NCBI GenBank assembly: GCA_902589965.1
Contig: CACIUX010000011.1
Location: 1-44,636 of the forward strand
DNA: 44,636 nucleotides
Reading direction: 5' to 3'
Origin: an uncultured SAR86 cluster bacterium
GTDB taxonomy: Bacteria > Pseudomonadota > Gammaproteobacteria > Magnimaribacterales > AG-339-G14
The notes beneath the pieces were generated by a model, which saw only the letters and a list, made by a program, of their open reading frames with translations, did no database searches and was not told the DNA's origin. The translations under genes were made by a program, and so were the position numbers. Numbering within the stretch: the stretch's first letter is position 1; every line of letters begins with the position of its first letter. Of the stretch, positions 8,300 to 17,634 are shown in pieces.

Positions 8300-9493
8300 A
8301 TGAATCTTGAATATGGTCCAGAATACGAAGATTTTAGAGCCGAAGTTATAGATTTTTGTAAGGAGTACGAGGGTATCTCTTTTGAAAATACATCAAGTAA
8401 AAATATTTCTAGATCCGAATGGCAGAAGATACTTATTGAGAAAGGCTTCATAGCAAGAGCAATTCCGAAAGAGTATGGTGGCTTTGGAGGCGAAACAGAC
8501 ATTATTAAAAGCAGAATTATTGCTACAGAATTTTCTAAGGCAAAAATTCCCGGAGGTATGGGTGGTCAAGGAATCGATATGCTAGTACCTACCCTGTTGG
8601 AATGGGGAACTGAGGAACAAAAACAACATTACATCCAACCTACATTGCACGGAGAAATGATTTGGTGTCAGGGATATTCTGAACCAAATGCCGGTTCAGA
8701 TTTGGCAAGCTTACAGACTAAAGGTGAGCTTAAAGACGGCAATTGGGTCATAAATGGACAAAAAATTTGGACAAGTACAGCCCAATACTCGCAAATGATG
8801 TTTTGCTTAGTAAGAACTGAACCACAAGCTCCAAAACATTCTGGGATAAGCTTTATTTTAATTCCTATGGATACTCCAGGTATTGAGATCAGACCGTTAG
8901 TAGATATGACTCTAAATGCTGGATTTAATGAGGTTTTCTTTACTGATGTTACGGTTCCCGAGGGAAATATTGTGGGTAAAAGAGGAGATGGCTGGTCGGT
9001 AGCGAATTCTGTTCTAGGACATGAGAGAGGATCTTTAGCGGATCCTAATGCAACGATGAATAGACTCAATACCCTTATCAATATGATGAAAGAAGAGACT
9101 ATCGATGGAAGAAGGTTGATAGATATTCCATCGTATAGAGATCGTCTTATGCAAGTTCAGGGTAAAGTTATGGCTAATCAAGCTCACTCCTTGAGGTTGC
9201 TCTCTTCAAAAATTAATCCTGGTCAGAATGTTAAATTAGGCGGCATGATTCAAAAACTAGTCGGGACAGAACTTAGACATGAAATGGAGGCTTTGGCGAT
9301 TGATGTACTGGGTGAAATAGGAACCTTATATGAAGAGACACCAAGATTAAAAGAAAATGGATCATTTCAATTTCATTACATGTATTTCCTTGGGCTGATA
9401 ATCGGAGGAGGTACTAATCAAATACAGAAAAATATCATTTCTGAAAGAGGGCTTGGAATGCCTAAAGAACCAAAAGTACAAGAGGCTTCATAA
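8300..9493 (+). CDS. Acyl-CoA dehydrogenase, putative catalytic alpha subunit
   Basis: A 397-residue flavoprotein dehydrogenase with a clear AAGGAG ribosome-binding site upstream (8288-8293). The FAD/substrate signatures CQGYSEPNAGSDLASL (about residue 123) and KIWTSTAQ (about 155) are present. At the position where medium-chain enzymes carry the catalytic Glu (YEGT), it reads GGGTNQIQ (369-376), so that Glu is absent. Instead, E242 in LGHERGSL lines up by context with the helix-G Glu used by isovaleryl-CoA dehydrogenase-type enzymes. Its stop codon overlaps the start of a second dehydrogenase gene (TAATG). That layout is the one seen for heteromeric FadE pairs, such as those acting on steroid side-chain acyl-CoAs in actinobacteria. 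The substrate is unknown. Confidence 0.9.
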   Translation: MNLEYGPEYEDFRAEVIDFCKEYEGISFENTSSKNISRSEWQKILIEKGFIARAIPKEYGGFGGETDIIKSRIIATEFSKAKIPGGMGGQGIDMLVPTLLEWGTEEQKQHYIQPTLHGEMIWCQGYSEPNAGSDLASLQTKGELKDGNWVINGQKIWTSTAQYSQMMFCLVRTEPQAPKHSGISFILIPMDTPGIEIRPLVDMTLNAGFNEVFFTDVTVPEGNIVGKRGDGWSVANSVLGHERGSLADPNATMNRLNTLINMMKEETIDGRRLIDIPSYRDRLMQVQGKVMANQAHSLRLLSSKINPGQNVKLGGMIQKLVGTELRHEMEALAIDVLGEIGTLYEETPRLKENGSFQFHYMYFLGLIIGGGTNQIQKNIISERGLGMPKEPKVQEAS

Positions 9494-10587
9494 TGTATTT
9501 CGGACTATCTGAAGAACAAAATCAGTTTCAAGACTACGTAAAAAAATTTTTATCAGATAATGTATCAGTAGATGAGATCCGAAAAATAGCCAACGGAGAT
9601 GATCAAAAACTCCATGATGATATTAAATCTGGCTTAATGAATCTTGGACTAAGTGGCTTATTAATTCCTGAAAATTATGGTGGCTTAGGCGGAGATTTAT
9701 TATCTGCAGTGTCGATTGCACAAGGATTGGGGACCGGAGTAGGACCAATATCTTTTGCTGGATCTTACGTTATGACTCCTATTGCATTAAGTCTTGGTGG
9801 GAATGATGATCAAAAAGATAAATACCTACCGAAAATTGCATCAAATGAAATTAAGTTTGGTGTTGGTCTCAGTGAGTACGTTGCTGCAAGGGAAGATTCA
9901 GGCATTGAACTAAATAAAGGTAAAGCATCAGGTAAAGCCCTTTTTGTGATAGATGGAGATGATGCAGATTTTTTTATTTTATCGGATAAGGGTGGAACCA
10001 TGTTTATCGTTGACAAGAATGATAAAGGTCTTGAAGTCATTCAGCTAACTACAGTAGATAAAACAAGATTATATTTAGAGCTTAATCTTAAAAATGTTAA
10101 GGCAGAGGTGCTTCAAGAAACAGAAAATAATCCTTTTATTATCCAGAAAGTGATAGATGCAGGAAGAATTATTCTCTCAGCAGACTCACTAGGTGCCTCT
10201 GAATCAATGATTGAGAAAGCGGTTTCCTATGCAAAAGAAAGAAAGCAGTTCAATCGTGTAATAGGATCATTTCAAGCCGTAAAGCATATGTGTGCAGAGA
10301 TGGCTGCTGATTTAGAGCCCTGTTACGCAATGCTATGGCAAGCAGCTCATTCTTTTGATCATGATCCTGATGAAGCTCGCTTGCAGGCTTGTCAGGCTAA
10401 ATCACATATTGCTGAGGTAGCAAAAATGGTTTCTAAAAAAGCAACTGAAGTCCATGGAGGTATGGGATTTACTGATCTCTTGGGATTGCATTATTGGTTT
10501 AAGAGAATTGGATTAAACAGACAAATTCTTGGTGGTCCAGAGCTTGTTAGAGAGGAAGCTGCTGAATTACAAGGTTTTAATCAGTAA
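9493..10587 (+). CDS. Acyl-CoA dehydrogenase-like, putative non-catalytic beta subunit
   Basis: A 364-residue acyl-CoA dehydrogenase homologue, shorter and more divergent than its upstream partner. The N-terminal helical domain (PENYGGLGGDLL) and the C-terminal helical domain (YAKERKQFNRVIGSFQAVKH, then ATEVHGGMGFT) are intact. The middle beta domain is degenerate, lacking a clear GSD / KxW(I/V)T pair, and the usual YEGT position reads LGGPELV. The start overlaps the previous stop by 1 nt. I infer a heteromeric alpha2-beta2 enzyme in which this subunit contributes FAD-binding surface but not the catalytic base. An independent enzyme on another substrate is the alternative. It converges on the amidohydrolase gene with a 3-nt gap. 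Confidence 0.85.
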   Translation: MYFGLSEEQNQFQDYVKKFLSDNVSVDEIRKIANGDDQKLHDDIKSGLMNLGLSGLLIPENYGGLGGDLLSAVSIAQGLGTGVGPISFAGSYVMTPIALSLGGNDDQKDKYLPKIASNEIKFGVGLSEYVAAREDSGIELNKGKASGKALFVIDGDDADFFILSDKGGTMFIVDKNDKGLEVIQLTTVDKTRLYLELNLKNVKAEVLQETENNPFIIQKVIDAGRIILSADSLGASESMIEKAVSYAKERKQFNRVIGSFQAVKHMCAEMAADLEPCYAMLWQAAHSFDHDPDEARLQACQAKSHIAEVAKMVSKKATEVHGGMGFTDLLGLHYWFKRIGLNRQILGGPELVREEAAELQGFNQ

Positions 10588-10590
10588 ACA

Positions 10591-11595
10591 TCAGATTGAA
10601 TAAGCCTTTTTAGCGCAACCATAAAACATACTGTTTTTTTCATCATCGCTAAAATTTTCTGAGATTTTTTTAAAAAAATTCCATAAGACATGATAGGAAA
10701 CAGATTGCTTATCAACTGGAAAATTACTCTCAAACATACATCTTGATGGCTCAAAAGATTCTATACATTCAAGATAATAGCGTTTTTGTCGTTCTATCAT
10801 TTGGTCTGAAGTTGCCGGTATTTCTTGCTCATGAAATTTGAAGCCATTTACCGGCATGGCAAGCCCACCTAGCTTAGCTAGAACATTTGGCCTTTTAGAA
10901 AGCTCTTTTATATCTTTTTGCCAAACTTTAAAAATATCATCTTCCTTGCCCTCGTAAGGTCCTATTCCTATCGGCCCGCTAAAATGATTGAGAATGATTG
11001 TGAGGTTCTCATTTCTATCAGCAATTTCTGCAACCTGATTAATCTGATGATGATACTGCCACGCCTCAAAAACTAGGTCTTTCTCTCCAAGAATCTTAAG
11101 AGATTGATCAAAAACATCGCTTAAATACATGTCTTTTGATGGGCTATGATGTGAATTTCTCATGTTTTCATGCGGATCCCAGCCTCCCGCATGACGAATA
11201 CCTTTGAATAAAGATTCTCCATATTGAAAATGTAAATCTAAAACTTCATTAATACCCTCTCCTAAAGTCATATCAGCGTGAGAAACTATTCCTGATATTT
11301 GTGATTTGGATGGTTCTTTTTTTGCCTCATCAGCAATTTTTTTAACAAAAATTGTTTCCCCAACAGGTTTTAAATGCTCAGGACCGGAGGTAAGAAATTC
11401 TTGAGTACACTCTATGAATACCGTGTGCTTTATATTGTGTCCCGATGAAGTATCGTCCCAAAGATCTTCTAATAAATATTGAGATTCTCCAGGCCATAAA
11501 TGATGATGAGGATCTATTATTGGCCTTTCAGCATCAATGATCTCTTCCGTATGTTGATTCAGCCATTCTGAATGGCCATCAAACGGATTACTCAT
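10591..11595 (-). CDS. Amidohydrolase-2 family metal-dependent hydrolase
   Basis: A 334-residue TIM-barrel hydrolase of the amidohydrolase-2 type. The first metal motif is IIDPHHHLWPGE (residues about 26-37). Later conserved blocks include GIRHAGGWDPH, ILNHFSGPIG (about 197), AKLGGLAMP and MFESNFPVDK, where the Asp completes the site. Enzymes of this family act on lactones, carboxylated aromatics and similar compounds; the substrate here is not evident. The start overlaps the malate synthase stop (TAATG), so the two are one operon with malate synthase first. This could tie the enzyme to a pathway yielding glyoxylate, which is an inference from context only. Confidence 0.85.
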   Translation of the reverse strand: MSNPFDGHSEWLNQHTEEIIDAERPIIDPHHHLWPGESQYLLEDLWDDTSSGHNIKHTVFIECTQEFLTSGPEHLKPVGETIFVKKIADEAKKEPSKSQISGIVSHADMTLGEGINEVLDLHFQYGESLFKGIRHAGGWDPHENMRNSHHSPSKDMYLSDVFDQSLKILGEKDLVFEAWQYHHQINQVAEIADRNENLTIILNHFSGPIGIGPYEGKEDDIFKVWQKDIKELSKRPNVLAKLGGLAMPVNGFKFHEQEIPATSDQMIERQKRYYLECIESFEPSRCMFESNFPVDKQSVSYHVLWNFFKKISENFSDDEKNSMFYGCAKKAYSI

Positions 11596-13754
11596 TAGCC
11601 GCCTAAAAACTCTTGTCTTTTTTCATGAAGAATAGGTTCTGTGTAACCGCTAGGCTGGACTCTTCCTTTAATAACAAGGTCGCATGCAGCTTTAAATGCT
11701 ACGCCATCGAAACTAGGTGCCATATTTACATATTCTGGATCACCAGCATTCTGCTCATCGACCACCAAGGCCATTTTTTTCATAGTCTCTATAACTTGTT
11801 CTTCAGAACAAAGTCCATGATGAAGCCAATTTGCCATGTGTTGACTGGATATTCTGCAAGTTGCCCTATCCTCCATTAAACCTATGTTGTTAATATCAGG
11901 AACTTTAGAGCATCCAATCCCTTGATCAATCCATCTGACAACGTAGCCTAATATCCCTTGAGCATTATTGTCTAATTCTGCCTGTATTTCATCAGCTGAA
12001 AGTGACGATGCATCCTCCAATAAAGGAATTGTTAAAATATCGTCTAGACTTGCCCTCTCTCTTTTTAATAGATCTGATTGTTCAGAGGAAACACTTATTT
12101 GATGATAATGCATTGCGTGCAAAGTAGCTGCAGTAGGTGAAGGTACCCAAGCACAATTTGCTCCTGCTTTAGGATGCATGGTTTTGGTATTAAACATATC
12201 CAACATCATATCGGGCATAGGCCACATACCTTTTCCAATTTGAGCTTTTCCCTTAAAGCCTGAAGATAAACCATTATCTACGTTCCAGTCCTCATAAGAT
12301 AAGATCCAAGGTTGCTGTTTCATTTCTGCCTTTCTTATCATTGGCCCAGCTTCCATGCTTGTGTGAATCTCGTCACCTGTTCTATCTAAAAATCCAGTAT
12401 TGATAAAAATAACTCTTTCTTTTGCAACTCTGATGCATTCTTTTAAATTTACCGTTGTCCTTCTCTCTTCATCCATTATCCCTATCTTCACGGTATTTTT
12501 TTCTAAACCAAGAGCGCTTTCAACATCGGAAAATAAATCGCAAGTAAACTGAACCTCTTCAGGGCCATGCATCTTAGGTTTTACGATATATATACTGCCT
12601 GTTTTAGAATTCTGGACAGATCCTGTTTGATCTAAATCATGCTTACCTATCGCGATTGTGAACATTGCATCTATTATTCCTTCGGGTATTTCTTTACCGT
12701 CAAGTAAAACAGCTGGATTAGTCATCAAGTGACCAACATTTCTAACGAGCATTAGACTTCTAGCTGCAATAGTAATCGGTTTTCCATCTGGAGATAAAAA
12801 AGATAAATCTTCATTTAGACTTCTTGTAAGAGTTGACCCGCCCTTTTCGAAAGTTTCTGCAAGGGTTCCTTTCATTAGACCAAGCCAATTTTTATAAACA
12901 TCAGTTTTATCTTCACCATTCACAGCAGCAACAGAATCTTCTAGATCCTGAATAGTGGTTACGGCAGATTCTAGAAAAACGTCTTTAATACCTGCAGGAT
13001 CTGAGGAACCAACTGAGTCATTTCTATCAATTTTGATTTCTACATGTAAATCATTATTTTTCAATAATATACTTTCAGGATTTGATTCATCACCTTTAAA
13101 ACCTACGAATGCTGAATCATTTTTTAGAGAGGTTTTAGATTGATCTGATAAAGAAATTTCTAAGTCTCCATTGTATATTTGGAACGAAACAACGTCTTGA
13201 TATTTTCCTTCAGCCAAAGGAAGGTGATCGTTTAAGAAGTTTTTTGAAAAATCGATGACTTTATCCCCTCTAACAGGATTATAAGCTCCACCTCTTTCAG
13301 CACCACCATCTTCAGGAATCATATCGGTTCCATAAAGAGCATCATACAAACTGCCCCACCTAGCATTAGCAGCGTTCAAAGAAAATCGAGCATTCATAAC
13401 AGGAACTACTAATTGAGGGCCGGCGATTTTAGCTATTTCTGCATCCACATTTGCAGTAGAAATTTCAAAATCATCTCCTTCCTCGACCAAATATCCTATT
13501 TCTCTTAAAAAGGATTTATATGAATCGAAATCAAAATCTTTATTAGATAAATGCCATTCGTCTATTTTTTTTTGTAACTCTTCTCTTTTCTTCAATAACT
13601 CTTCATTGATTGAAATATATTTCTCGGAAATTTTTTGAAAATCTTGCCAAAATTTTGCAGTGTCAAGGTTCAGATCGGGAGCAATTTCTTGCTCTAATAA
13701 AGCATGCAATGATGTGCTGATACTTAATTTACCTTCGTTAACTCTTTCAGTCAT
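11595..13754 (-). CDS. glcB: Malate synthase G
   Basis: A 719-residue protein, close to E. coli GlcB (723). It condenses glyoxylate and acetyl-CoA to malate in the cytoplasm. Recognisable blocks are the N-terminal [19 protein letters not shown], the catalytic [11 protein letters not shown] (Glu magnesium ligand) and [15 protein letters not shown] (Asp ligand), the [20 protein letters not shown] region, and [21 protein letters not shown]-like C-terminal block that holds the catalytic Asp. The ribosome-binding site AGAGGAG lies directly upstream. Isocitrate lyase is not in the window, so glyoxylate may come from glycolate or from the neighbouring amidohydrolase's pathway. It is divergent from dapE. 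Confidence 0.95.
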   Translation of the reverse strand: MTERVNEGKLSISTSLHALLEQEIAPDLNLDTAKFWQDFQKISEKYISINEELLKKREELQKKIDEWHLSNKDFDFDSYKSFLREIGYLVEEGDDFEISTANVDAEIAKIAGPQLVVPVMNARFSLNAANARWGSLYDALYGTDMIPEDGGAERGGAYNPVRGDKVIDFSKNFLNDHLPLAEGKYQDVVSFQIYNGDLEISLSDQSKTSLKNDSAFVGFKGDESNPESILLKNNDLHVEIKIDRNDSVGSSDPAGIKDVFLESAVTTIQDLEDSVAAVNGEDKTDVYKNWLGLMKGTLAETFEKGGSTLTRSLNEDLSFLSPDGKPITIAARSLMLVRNVGHLMTNPAVLLDGKEIPEGIIDAMFTIAIGKHDLDQTGSVQNSKTGSIYIVKPKMHGPEEVQFTCDLFSDVESALGLEKNTVKIGIMDEERRTTVNLKECIRVAKERVIFINTGFLDRTGDEIHTSMEAGPMIRKAEMKQQPWILSYEDWNVDNGLSSGFKGKAQIGKGMWPMPDMMLDMFNTKTMHPKAGANCAWVPSPTAATLHAMHYHQISVSSEQSDLLKRERASLDDILTIPLLEDASSLSADEIQAELDNNAQGILGYVVRWIDQGIGCSKVPDINNIGLMEDRATCRISSQHMANWLHHGLCSEEQVIETMKKMALVVDEQNAGDPEYVNMAPSFDGVAFKAACDLVIKGRVQPSGYTEPILHEKRQEFLGG

Positions 13755-13817
13755 ATGCTCCTCTTTTTTAGATAGAAAAATTTCAGATTGTATTTTTTTA
13801 CAATAAAATGTGCCTGT

Positions 13818-14939
13818 ATGAACTTAATTGAATTTACACAAAAATTATTACGAATACAATCTATTACTCCCAGAGATATGGGATGTTTTGATTTAATCGA
13901 ACCAGAGCTAAAAGAGTTAGGCTTCTCAACTAAAAGAATTAACTACCTAAACGTTGAAAACCTCTATGCCGAAATTGGTTCTGGAGAGAATTTTTGTTTT
14001 CTCGGTCATACCGATGTAGTACCTACTGGACCAGTTGAATCATGGTCTTGTGACCCGTTTGCAGCAGAAATTAAGGAAAATGTTATTACTGCAAGAGGTG
14101 CTGCGGACATGAAAAGTAGTATCTCAGCTTTTTTATTTGCCCTAAAAGATATTGATCTTAGTAAAAATAGAAAAAAAATATCCATATTGCTTACTTCCAA
14201 TGAAGAAGGAGATGCTAAAGATGGAACCATTGAAAAAGTTTTGGATGAGTTAAAACAGAATAACAATGCAATTAATTATTGTTTGGCGGGAGAGCCTTCT
14301 TCAAAGAATGAACTTGGAGATACGGTGAGAATTGGCAGGAGAGGATCATTATCAGGATCACTAACGATAATTGGTAAACAAGGTCACGTGGCCTACCCTA
14401 GCGATGTTATAAACCCTATTATGCTCTCGGGTGGAATCATAAAAGAACTTTCAGAAAAACAGTGGGATCAAGGAAATGAAAATTTTCCTCCAACATCCTT
14501 CCAGATATCAAATATAAATGCAGGAACTGGAGCCAAAAACGTTGTTCCGGGAGATTTAAACATTGAATTCAATTTTAGATTTTCTCCCGAAATAACAGAA
14601 GATGAGATCAAAGCAGAAGTAGTTAAAGTTATTGAAGAAAATATCAAAAACTACGAGTTAGATTGGGAGCTCAATGCAAAACCCTTTTACACAGACAAGC
14701 CTTTTTTAAGAAATATTGTTACAAAATCTATTAAAAAGATTACCGGTATCAACACTATTGAAGACACCGGCGGTGGCACATCCGATGGAAGATTCATGCA
14801 TCCTCATGGAGCTGAAGTAGTTGAGCTAGGACCCATCAATGCCTCAATACATAAAATAGATGAGCACATTAAAATTGATCATCTTGAAGTTCTCAAGGAC
14901 ATATACCGAGATATTTTAATTAGCTACTTAGAGAGTTAA
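13818..14939 (+). CDS. dapE: Succinyl-diaminopimelate desuccinylase
   Basis: The ATG at 13818 gives a 373-residue protein beginning [18 protein letters not shown], matching DapE family N-termini and length (E. coli 375); the frame is open 30 nt further upstream but that extension looks unrelated. Metal and catalytic motifs are [12 protein letters not shown] (His and Asp), GAADMKSS (bridging Asp), TSNEEGDA (Glu pair) and a C-terminal His in [11 protein letters not shown]. It hydrolyses N-succinyl-LL-diaminopimelate to give LL-DAP for lysine and peptidoglycan. No strong Shine-Dalgarno is visible. It is followed by an 85-nt AT-rich gap and the alternative oxidase gene. Confidence 0.94.
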   Translation: MNLIEFTQKLLRIQSITPRDMGCFDLIEPELKELGFSTKRINYLNVENLYAEIGSGENFCFLGHTDVVPTGPVESWSCDPFAAEIKENVITARGAADMKSSISAFLFALKDIDLSKNRKKISILLTSNEEGDAKDGTIEKVLDELKQNNNAINYCLAGEPSSKNELGDTVRIGRRGSLSGSLTIIGKQGHVAYPSDVINPIMLSGGIIKELSEKQWDQGNENFPPTSFQISNINAGTGAKNVVPGDLNIEFNFRFSPEITEDEIKAEVVKVIEENIKNYELDWELNAKPFYTDKPFLRNIVTKSIKKITGINTIEDTGGGTSDGRFMHPHGAEVVELGPINASIHKIDEHIKIDHLEVLKDIYRDILISYLES

Positions 14940-14960
14940 TTATTCCTTATTCTCTTAAGG

Positions 14961-15014
14961 TATATATATCTAATTTATAGGATAAATATTTTATCTATAA
15001 CTTAAAGATATATA
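14961..15014. promoter_or_regulatory. Nested palindromes in the alternative oxidase leader
   Basis: The 85-nt gap before the oxidase gene contains a perfect inverted repeat GATAAA-TAT-TTTATC at 14981-14995. It is flanked symmetrically by a second inverted pair, TATATATCT at 14963-14971 and AGATATATA at 15006-15014. This could be an operator for a redox- or NO-responsive regulator, or could include the promoter -10 region. No exact FNR (TTGAT-N4-ATCAA) or canonical NsrR site is seen, so the regulator cannot be named. Confidence 0.45.
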
Positions 15015-15024
15015 TTATGGGTGC

Positions 15025-15666
15025 ATGAAAAACGCTCCATTCGAAAAAACTATCGGATTAACTGATCAGAATAGTACGCACAAATATCCCCACGGATTAA
15101 GCGATAGATCGGCTTATTTGATTACTAGGAGTTTAAGAATTGCTGCAGACCTCTTCTTTAGACAAAGATACGGACACAGGGCCGTTGTTTTAGAGACTGT
15201 AGCTGCTGTACCAGGAATGGTTGCAGGAATGCTTCATCACTTCAAGAGTCTACGCAACATGACTGATGATGACGGAATTATTAAAGAACTCTTAGATGAA
15301 GCTGAAAACGAAAGAATGCATCTAATGACTTTTATAGAAATTTCAAAACCTACATTATTTGAAAGGCTTCTTGTTTTGGGTGCTCAGATTGTTTTCGGAA
15401 CCTTTTATTTTTTCTTATACGTATTCTTCAGAGGAACAGCTCACCGAATGATAGGATATTTTGAAGAGGAAGCAGTTACTTCATACACAGAATTTCTTGA
15501 TGAAATAGATAAAGGAACTATTGAAAACGTAGCAGCTCCTAAAATTGCCATTGATTACTGGAATCTTGGTAGTAAAGCCACCCTAAGAGATGTTGTCGTG
15601 GCTGTTAGAAACGATGAAGCTGGTCATCGTGATAAGAACCACGAAATAGCTGATAATTTATTGTAA
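15025..15666 (+). CDS. aox: Alternative oxidase (cyanide-insensitive ubiquinol oxidase)
   Basis: A 213-residue di-iron carboxylate oxidase. All iron-ligand motifs are present: LETVAAVPGMV (E57), NERMHL (E96, H99), EEEAVTSY (a Glu at about 147-149) and NDEAGHRD (E198, H201). Two hydrophobic helices (about 58-75 and 112-137) form the membrane-facing face. It oxidises ubiquinol and reduces oxygen to water without pumping protons, so it works as an overflow or stress branch of respiration on the inner membrane. Bacterial versions lack the plant regulatory N-terminus, as here. Next to it lie palindromes upstream and a tRNA-Gly gene whose 3' end abuts its stop codon on the opposite strand. A LysR gene follows. 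Uncommon among gammaproteobacteria. Confidence 0.93.
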   Translation: MKNAPFEKTIGLTDQNSTHKYPHGLSDRSAYLITRSLRIAADLFFRQRYGHRAVVLETVAAVPGMVAGMLHHFKSLRNMTDDDGIIKELLDEAENERMHLMTFIEISKPTLFERLLVLGAQIVFGTFYFFLYVFFRGTAHRMIGYFEEEAVTSYTEFLDEIDKGTIENVAAPKIAIDYWNLGSKATLRDVVVAVRNDEAGHRDKNHEIADNLL

Positions 15667-15742
15667 TGGAGCGAGTAACGGGGTTCGAACCCGTGGCCTC
15701 GACCTTGGCAAGGTCGCGCTCTACCAGCTGAGCTATACTCGC
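15667..15742 (-). tRNA. tRNA-Gly(GCC)
   Basis: A 76-nt cloverleaf with encoded CCA end. The acceptor stem GCGAGTA pairs with TACTCGC, the D arm has AGCTCAGCTGGTAGAGC, the anticodon loop CTTGCCAA gives GCC, and the T arm has GGTTCGAACC. The CCA end directly abuts the alternative oxidase stop on the other strand. Confidence 0.97.
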
Positions 15743-15754
15743 AAAAGATATTTC

Positions 15755-15783
15755 AATTTACCTATTAAATTTTACCTTTTCAA
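15755..15783 (-). promoter_or_regulatory. Sigma-70-like promoter of tRNA-Gly
   Basis: On the minus strand TTGAAA (15783-15778) and TAAATT (15760-15755) are separated by exactly 17 nt and lie just upstream of the tRNA 5' end. Confidence 0.5.
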
Positions 15784-15888
15784 GCTATATCATTAGCTAA
15801 TTAATTCCAGTTATTTAAATTGAATCTATAGTAGTTTTACTTATAATTAAATTTCCTAATTTTCATTATTAATCTTACTTATAAATAG

Positions 15889-16806
15889 ATGAGCAGCATT
15901 AAATTATTCAAATCAGCGCAAGCTTTAATTAAGCATGAATCTTTTGGAAAGGCCTCAAAAAGCATTGGTCTAACCCAATCTGCTCTGAGCCAAAACATAA
16001 AAAAATTAGAAAATCATTATGGAGTAAAGTTCTTTCAAAGAGAAAATGGAAAGACAAAGCCTACTGTGTACGGTGAGATGCTTCTTTCTCTGACAGATGA
16101 GATTGTCGATATCGAAGAAAAAATCGTCAATCAAATAAGTTTGATTAATAATTCAGATGCGGGATTATTGAAGATTGGATTAGATCCTTACCTATCTGGA
16201 ACCATCCTTGAACCTATAATTTCTGAAATGATGGGAATATATCCAGATATAAAATATAGATTTTTTTACCTCTCAACCTATTCCGGTGTTGCCCAGTTAA
16301 AAGCAAATAAATTCGATATATTAATCAGTTTTGACGAGCGTGAATATCGTCTTAATTCAAATAAGAATTTAGATACTTTGGATGTGATTCCTATAAAAAT
16401 TAATCCACCGAAATTTTATGCCAAAGAAGATCACGAGATTTTCAATCAAAATGAAATATCAATCGAAAATATTTTTAATCACAATATTTATACCACCCTT
16501 CCACCTGCATGGTTCCACAATTTTTATGAAAAGGAAGTAGGAGAAGATGTGCCCTATTCTCACATTGTTGATAAAGTCTCTTTGGTTTCAGCTGATCAAA
16601 ATCTGCACCTGAGAATGGTTGAAAAAGGAAATGGTATTGGAATTTTTTATGAATTTGATTTACTAAATTCAAAAGAAGAACTCAAAACTATCCCTATAAT
16701 AAACTATCCAGAAAAACTTAACGCAATGATTGCAATAAATAAAAAGTGGGTTAAACCACAAATAGCAAAAATTTTCTTAGAAATGGTCTCAGGAAGATTC
16801 AGTTAA
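15889..16806 (+). CDS. LysR-family transcriptional regulator
   Basis: A 305-residue protein with an N-terminal winged helix-turn-helix (residues about 5-62, core FGKASKSIGLTQSALSQNIKKLE) followed by a periplasmic-binding-protein-like effector domain (about 90-300, beginning GLLKIGLDPYLSG). Length and layout are typical of LysR regulators. The effector cannot be read. It is 48 nt upstream of the metallo-beta-lactamase-fold gene, which may be co-transcribed, and its upstream region of 146 nt is AT-rich without an evident palindrome. LysR genes usually control adjacent genes, so the oxidase or the hydrolase-like gene are candidates, but this is only inference. Confidence 0.9.
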   Translation: MSSIKLFKSAQALIKHESFGKASKSIGLTQSALSQNIKKLENHYGVKFFQRENGKTKPTVYGEMLLSLTDEIVDIEEKIVNQISLINNSDAGLLKIGLDPYLSGTILEPIISEMMGIYPDIKYRFFYLSTYSGVAQLKANKFDILISFDEREYRLNSNKNLDTLDVIPIKINPPKFYAKEDHEIFNQNEISIENIFNHNIYTTLPPAWFHNFYEKEVGEDVPYSHIVDKVSLVSADQNLHLRMVEKGNGIGIFYEFDLLNSKEELKTIPIINYPEKLNAMIAINKKWVKPQIAKIFLEMVSGRFS

Positions 16807-16854
16807 ATAGTTGTTTTACCCTAATTTATTGATATTCATAAATTACCCATCTAA

Positions 16855-17592
16855 ATGAAAATAACTAAAATTGATGATTATCAGTCTTGGTACATAGAGT
16901 CTAATGATGTAGCAATAATTATCGATCCGTGGCTCGATAAGGTAATGCAACCTAAATCAAATCTCTTCATAAATCGTGCTAGAGATGAAAATGCTCTTAT
17001 CACTGGTGAGATGATCAGTAAGATATCGTGCATCTTAATAAGCGCTCCTTTTGAAGATCATTTTCATGAAAAAAGTTTGATGAAATTTGATCGGGACACA
17101 CTTGTCTTAACAAGCAAACCTTCAGAAAAAAAATTAAGGAAACTGGGATTTAATAATATTGAAACGTTAAGAGCTGGGACTCAAAAAAATATAGGCGATC
17201 TTTCAATCAAGGCTCATGATGCTGGCTTTCCATATAATCACCTTTGGACTTTTAGCTTCGAAATAATTCAAGGAGATAAGGTTTTATATTTTGAAAGTCA
17301 TGTCGATAAACCATCTCGTATCAGAGAAAAAGGTTTAAAGGCTGATTGCGCTATTTTAACTACTGAAGAAGTCAAAATTCTTGGCTTATTGCCGCTTTCA
17401 AATTCTTCTGAAACAACTCTAGAAATATTAAAAGAGCTTGAATGTAAAAACATTATGATTCAAGGATCTGATCCTGGAGAAACAAAAGGTCTAATTAGCT
17501 TTTTTTTAAAAATAGGTAAAGAGAATCTTCAACTATTTTCAGATAGTGGAATCAAAGCTTTTAAAGAAGCTGGTTCAGAGGTAACGATATAA
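16855..17592 (+). CDS. Metallo-beta-lactamase-fold protein with degenerate metal motif
   Basis: A 245-residue protein with the UlaG-like beta-lactamase fold order: an N-terminal strand pair (IIIDPWL), then ISAPFEDHFHEKSL where the canonical HxHxDH would be, then HDAGFPYNHLWTF and YFESHVDKPSRI. The first two metal-ligand histidines of HxHxDH are replaced by Ala and Phe, while Asp-His remains. So either it binds a single metal, or it is non-catalytic. No signal peptide is seen. It follows a LysR gene and ends at a strong bidirectional terminator shared with proteorhodopsin. Function unknown. Confidence 0.72.
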   Translation: MKITKIDDYQSWYIESNDVAIIIDPWLDKVMQPKSNLFINRARDENALITGEMISKISCILISAPFEDHFHEKSLMKFDRDTLVLTSKPSEKKLRKLGFNNIETLRAGTQKNIGDLSIKAHDAGFPYNHLWTFSFEIIQGDKVLYFESHVDKPSRIREKGLKADCAILTTEEVKILGLLPLSNSSETTLEILKELECKNIMIQGSDPGETKGLISFFLKIGKENLQLFSDSGIKAFKEAGSEVTI

Positions 17593-17622
17593 AAAAAACC
17601 CCAGCAATGCTGGGGTTTTTTT
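17593..17622. terminator. Bidirectional rho-independent terminator
   Basis: The perfect 7-bp stem CCCCAGC-AAT-GCTGGGG is flanked by an A-run on the left and a T-run on the right, so it can stop both the plus-strand hydrolase-like transcript and the minus-strand proteorhodopsin transcript. Confidence 0.93.
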
Positions 17623-17634
17623 AGCTAACAAATG

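Noticed and set aside
8668-9081. Minus-strand 137-codon ORF inside the acyl-CoA dehydrogenase gene
   Set aside because: Fully antisense to a conserved enzyme, no motif and no ribosome-binding site.
13755-13817. Glycine riboswitch before malate synthase, as in SAR11
   Set aside because: The glcB leader is at most about 60 nt, too short, and has no tandem aptamer-like blocks.
14940-15024. FNR or canonical NsrR site before aox
   Set aside because: The palindromes do not match TTGAT-N4-ATCAA or the AAGATGC-type NsrR arms.
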